Of a stretch of 64,000 bases of DNA, positions 61,205-64,000 are shown in pieces. The notes under the pieces were generated by a model that saw only the letters and a program-made list of their open reading frames with translations, was not told the DNA's origin and ran no database searches. Both the position numbers and the translations under genes were made by a program. The DNA is from Pseudonocardia sp. MH-G8 (lineage in GTDB: Bacteria; Actinomycetota; Actinomycetes; Mycobacteriales; Pseudonocardiaceae), in the NCBI RefSeq assembly GCF_002262885.1, contig NZ_NKYF01000015.1, positions 62,001 to 126,000 of the forward strand, given 5' to 3'. How positions within the stretch are numbered: position 1 is the first letter of the stretch; each line of letters opens with the position of its first letter.

Positions 61205-62881
61205 GTGCCGGCACCCAGCATCGTGACGGGTATGACCGGCAGCAGCGGGGGCCGCGTGGGGCCCAAGTCCACGATCTTCGGGGAGCGGGGGGTGGCGTCG
61301 AGCCAGCACCGGGTCGTCACCGAGGTCATGATCGATACGATGCGGTCCGGCGGGAACGCCGTCGACGCGGCGATCGCGGGCTGCATGGTCCAGGCCGTCG
61401 TCCAGCAGGACATGACCAACCACGCCGGGACCGTCACGGCGCTGGTCCACGACGCCGCCACGGGGCGCACCCACGAGCTGAACAGCGGCGGCACGATCGT
61501 GCCGGGACTGCCGCGCTTCGCGCCGGTCCCGATGGGCAAGGGCCTCTACGCCGCGGCGCCCGGCACGCCGATCGCGGTGATCCCCGGGTTCATGCCGGGT
61601 ATGAAGGCGCTGCACGAGCGGTTCGCCACGACGCCGTGGGCGACGCTGTGCGCGCCGGCCGTCGGGTGGGCCGAGGAGGGGCACGAGGTCAGCTCGTTCG
61701 AACACCTGGTGATGGCCCAGACCGTCGACTTCTTCCTCTACACCGAGTCGGGCCGGCGCCACTTCACCCCGGACGGGCACCTGCCCCAGGTCGGGGACCG
61801 CTGGGCGTCGGCCGAGCTCGCCGAGACGATGCGCAAGGTCGCCGCCGAGGGCCCCGACCACTTCACCACCGGTGAGTGGGCGCAGCAGTTCGTGGCCAGG
61901 GCCAACGCGCTCGGGTGGCCGGTCAAGCCAGAGCACATGACCGACATCCCGCCGCGCTGGACCGAGCCGTACACGTGGGAGCACAGGGGCCACACCGTCG
62001 TCCAGCAGTCCCCGCCGGAGCGCCAGGGCGTCTTCTGCCGGATCGTGCTGGGCATGCTCGAGGAGCTCGACGTCGTGGCGCTCGGCCACTGGTCGGAGTC
62101 GGCGGAGTCGCTGTACTACCTGGCGCACGCGCTGCGCCGCGCGGCGGCGGAGACCGGCTTCGTCAACGACCCGCTCGTGTTCGGCGACGCGAGCACGGCG
62201 ATGGCGTCCCGGGAGCTGGTCGCCGGCTTCGCGCGGGTGCTGCGTGAGGCGAAGCCCCACACCGACCTCACCGAGCACGTGCAGCTCACCCGCGGTCTGC
62301 CGGCGATGGCGGCGTCCGGCGCGTCGACGCAGCCGGCCGGCAGCTGCGAGCTGTCCATCGTCGACGAGCACGGCAACTGGGTGCAGATGATGAACACCCT
62401 GCAGGGCAGCGGCATCCCCGGCGAGGTGGTCGGTGGCGTGCCGATGGTCGGCAGCCACGCGATGAACAGCCTCGCCTCGCCCATCGAGGGCTGGCACACC
62501 GGCGGCGGTCGCGTCCGCTCGATCCTGTCCAACACGATGGTGCTGCGCGACGGCACGCCGTGGCTCGCGCTCGGCTCGCCGGGCAACGTGCACTGCACGG
62601 TGCCGCAGGTGCTGTCCAACATCCTCGACTTCGGGATGGACCCCTACGCCGCCGACGACGCCCCGCGCTGCCTGCCCTACGCGGACGACCACACGATCTC
62701 GGTGGAGAGCCGGATCGGGCCCGAGGTGGCCACGGGCCTCGCGCGGATGGGCGTGCTGGTCAACCCGCTGCCCACCTACGACTACCACATGGGCACCTAC
62801 CAGGTGAGCTGGCGAACCGCCGACGGTGTCCTGCACGGCTCCACCGGACCGCGGCGCGAGGGCATGGCGGCCGGCTACTAG
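61205..62881 (+). CDS. Gamma-glutamyltransferase-family protein, divergent active site
   Basis: This 558-residue Ntn-hydrolase-fold protein is colinear with gamma-glutamyltransferase: SGGNAVDAAIAGCMVQAVVQ near residue 48, HELNSGGTIV near 90, GFMPGMKALHERF near 128 and SILSNTMVLRDGTPWLALGS near 440. At the self-processing site, where typical enzymes have TTHxSVVD, it reads GSCELSIVDEHGNW with Ser380 at the nucleophile position. It may be a Ser-dependent amidase or hydrolase or be catalytically inert. No signal peptide is seen, unlike periplasmic GGT. The start may also be ATG 61232. It is 15 bp before an amidohydrolase gene and probably in one operon. Confidence 0.85.
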   Translation: MPAPSIVTGMTGSSGGRVGPKSTIFGERGVASSQHRVVTEVMIDTMRSGGNAVDAAIAGCMVQAVVQQDMTNHAGTVTALVHDAATGRTHELNSGGTIVPGLPRFAPVPMGKGLYAAAPGTPIAVIPGFMPGMKALHERFATTPWATLCAPAVGWAEEGHEVSSFEHLVMAQTVDFFLYTESGRRHFTPDGHLPQVGDRWASAELAETMRKVAAEGPDHFTTGEWAQQFVARANALGWPVKPEHMTDIPPRWTEPYTWEHRGHTVVQQSPPERQGVFCRIVLGMLEELDVVALGHWSESAESLYYLAHALRRAAAETGFVNDPLVFGDASTAMASRELVAGFARVLREAKPHTDLTEHVQLTRGLPAMAASGASTQPAGSCELSIVDEHGNWVQMMNTLQGSGIPGEVVGGVPMVGSHAMNSLASPIEGWHTGGGRVRSILSNTMVLRDGTPWLALGSPGNVHCTVPQVLSNILDFGMDPYAADDAPRCLPYADDHTISVESRIGPEVATGLARMGVLVNPLPTYDYHMGTYQVSWRTADGVLHGSTGPRREGMAAGY

Positions 62882-62896
62882 GAAAAGGGGACAACA

Positions 62897-64000
62897 ATGT
62901 GGTTGACCGGTACCACCGTCGTCGACGGCACGGGGAGCGACCCGCTGCCCGAGCAGACCGTGCTGGTCGAGGGCGGCCGGATCGCGGCGCTGGGCGGCAC
63001 CCCGCCGGCCGGCGCGGACGTGCTCGACTGCTCCGGCCTGACGCTCACGCCGGGCCTCATCGACGCCCACGTCCACTTCGGGCTCTCCAGCCCGATCGAG
63101 GCCAGCCTGACGCGCGGGCTGTCGGTCGCGGAACTGGCGGCGGACATGTTCGAGAACTGCCGACAGACCCTCGACGCCGGCTTCACCACCGTGCGCGACA
63201 CCGGCGGCATCGACGGCGGCCTGGCCGGCGTCGTCGCCAAGGGCAAGGTGCCCGGGCCGCGCATCCTGCAGTGCGGGCCGGTGCTCTGCCAGACCGGCGG
63301 GCACGGCCACATGGCCTCGGAGTGGGAGCCGACCGCCGACTGGACCGACCACCACATCCCCGGACTGCGCTCGATGTCCATGCTCTGCGACGGCCCCGAC
63401 GAGATGCGGCGCAACGCCCGGGAGGCGCTCCGCCGCGGCGCCGACTTCCTCAAGCTCTGCGTCACGGGCGGTGTCGTGTCGCGGCACGACAAGCTCACCG
63501 ACACCCAGTTCGACGTCGCCGAGATCGCGGCAGCGGTGGCGGAGGCGACCGCGCGGGGCACGTACGTGACGGTGCACGCGCACAACAACGCCGGCATCCG
63601 CAACGCCGTCACCGCCGGCGTCCGCTGCGTGGAGCACGGCTCCCAGATCGACGAGGAGACCGCCGCGCTCATGGCCGAGCACGACGTCGCGCACGTGCCC
63701 ACCCTCGCGGTGGTGCACGCCCTGCTCGACGACGCGAGCGAGGCCGGGTTGCCCGCGAGCATCGCCGACCGCGTGGGCGTCGCGCTGCAAGGCCAGATCG
63801 ACGCCATCCACGCCTCCCGGGCGGCGGGCGTGCGGGTCGGCTCCGGCTCCGACCTGATCGGTCCGAAGCAGGACGGCCGCGGCCGCGAGCTGCTGCTGCG
63901 CTCGGAGATCGAGGACCCGATGGCCGCGCTGGTCTCCGCCACGAGGGTCAACGCCGACATCCTCGGAATCGGCGCCGACGTCGGCACCGTCGAGGTCGGC
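62897..64000 (+). CDS. Amidohydrolase, imidazolonepropionase/prolidase-like (partial)
   Basis: The 368 codons present run to the window edge without a stop; family members have about 400-420 residues, so only the end is missing. It is a metal-dependent TIM-barrel amidohydrolase: GLIDAHVHFG with His58 and His60, the likely carboxylated Lys in DFLKLCVTGG near residue 190, HAHNN and EHGSQID for two more His, and SGSDLIGP for the last Asp. Homologues hydrolyse dipeptides such as Xaa-Arg or Xaa-Pro or cyclic amides. GGAAAAGGGG precedes ATG 62897. With the GGT-like gene upstream, breakdown of a peptide-like amide is suggested. Confidence 0.88.
   Translation, partial: MWLTGTTVVDGTGSDPLPEQTVLVEGGRIAALGGTPPAGADVLDCSGLTLTPGLIDAHVHFGLSSPIEASLTRGLSVAELAADMFENCRQTLDAGFTTVRDTGGIDGGLAGVVAKGKVPGPRILQCGPVLCQTGGHGHMASEWEPTADWTDHHIPGLRSMSMLCDGPDEMRRNAREALRRGADFLKLCVTGGVVSRHDKLTDTQFDVAEIAAAVAEATARGTYVTVHAHNNAGIRNAVTAGVRCVEHGSQIDEETAALMAEHDVAHVPTLAVVHALLDDASEAGLPASIADRVGVALQGQIDAIHASRAAGVRVGSGSDLIGPKQDGRGRELLLRSEIEDPMAALVSATRVNADILGIGADVGTVEVG

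Overview
The window is GC-rich DNA (roughly 70% by eye) with dense, often overlapping genes, frequent GTG starts and good AGGAGG-like ribosome sites. It contains a ferredoxin-coupled P450, many TetR, GntR and MarR regulators, a CGNR zinc-finger protein and several acyl-CoA enzymes. This is typical of a filamentous or soil actinobacterium. Pseudonocardia or a close relative is my best guess, but the genus is inferred, not shown. I see no rRNA, tRNA, CRISPR array or insertion sequence. The gene content is accessory catabolism, transport and local regulators rather than core housekeeping.

Layout, 0-21 kb. A MarR regulator faces the internally deleted relic of a quinone oxidoreductase across three operator-like palindromes (21-860). 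A seven-gene minus-strand operon follows (847-10506): ABC importer, isopropylmalate/tartrate-type dehydrogenase, Asp/Glu racemase-like protein, aconitase and an Ldh-family dehydrogenase. It faces a GntR/FCD regulator and an RraA-type aldolase. Together they look like uptake and breakdown of a hydroxy di- or tricarboxylate. A P450-ferredoxin pair with a deleted flavoprotein relic faces a TetR gene across a perfect 9+9 palindrome (11.9-14.2 kb). A minus-strand cluster then carries ROK regulator, beta-propeller glycosidase-like protein, sulfatase and a tripartite tricarboxylate transporter TctC-TctB-TctA (14.2-21 kb), which suggests use of a small sulfated sugar.

Layout, 21-35 kb. Small stress genes follow: a DinB-like protein, a DksA-like zinc finger, a TetR with the organic hydroperoxide reductase Ohr, a SatP-like acetate carrier, a nuclease and a DUF308 membrane protein. 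The TetR, ohr and DUF308 genes share an operator centred on ACTAGT. A gene-poor stretch (27.3-28.0 kb) holds two relics and a 25-codon cysteine-containing leader peptide. The leader precedes an oligopeptide-type ABC importer and a flavin-dependent monooxygenase of the sulfur/nitrogen-scavenging class, so this operon is probably sulfur-regulated.

Layout, 35-64 kb. Two paralogous modules pair an MFS exporter with an FAD monooxygenase and a TetR. One of the MFS proteins carries a C-terminal LiaF-like domain. A third FAD monooxygenase is paired with an APC permease. Between them lies a beta-oxidation-like island (two CoA ligases, SCP-x thiolase, two MaoC hydratases, SDR, enoyl-CoA hydratase, acyl-CoA dehydrogenase). 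It is probably controlled by a tandem double-TetR protein, because two 20-bp palindromes with the same TGAAGTGAAC core sit in its two promoter regions. The right end holds a hydrolase/cupin/SDR/DUF4188 group, an AraC regulator, a divergent gamma-glutamyltransferase and an amidohydrolase cut by the window edge.

A recurring oddity is in-frame or abrupt deletion: at least four genes survive only as end fragments, and one SDR lacks part of its Rossmann fold.
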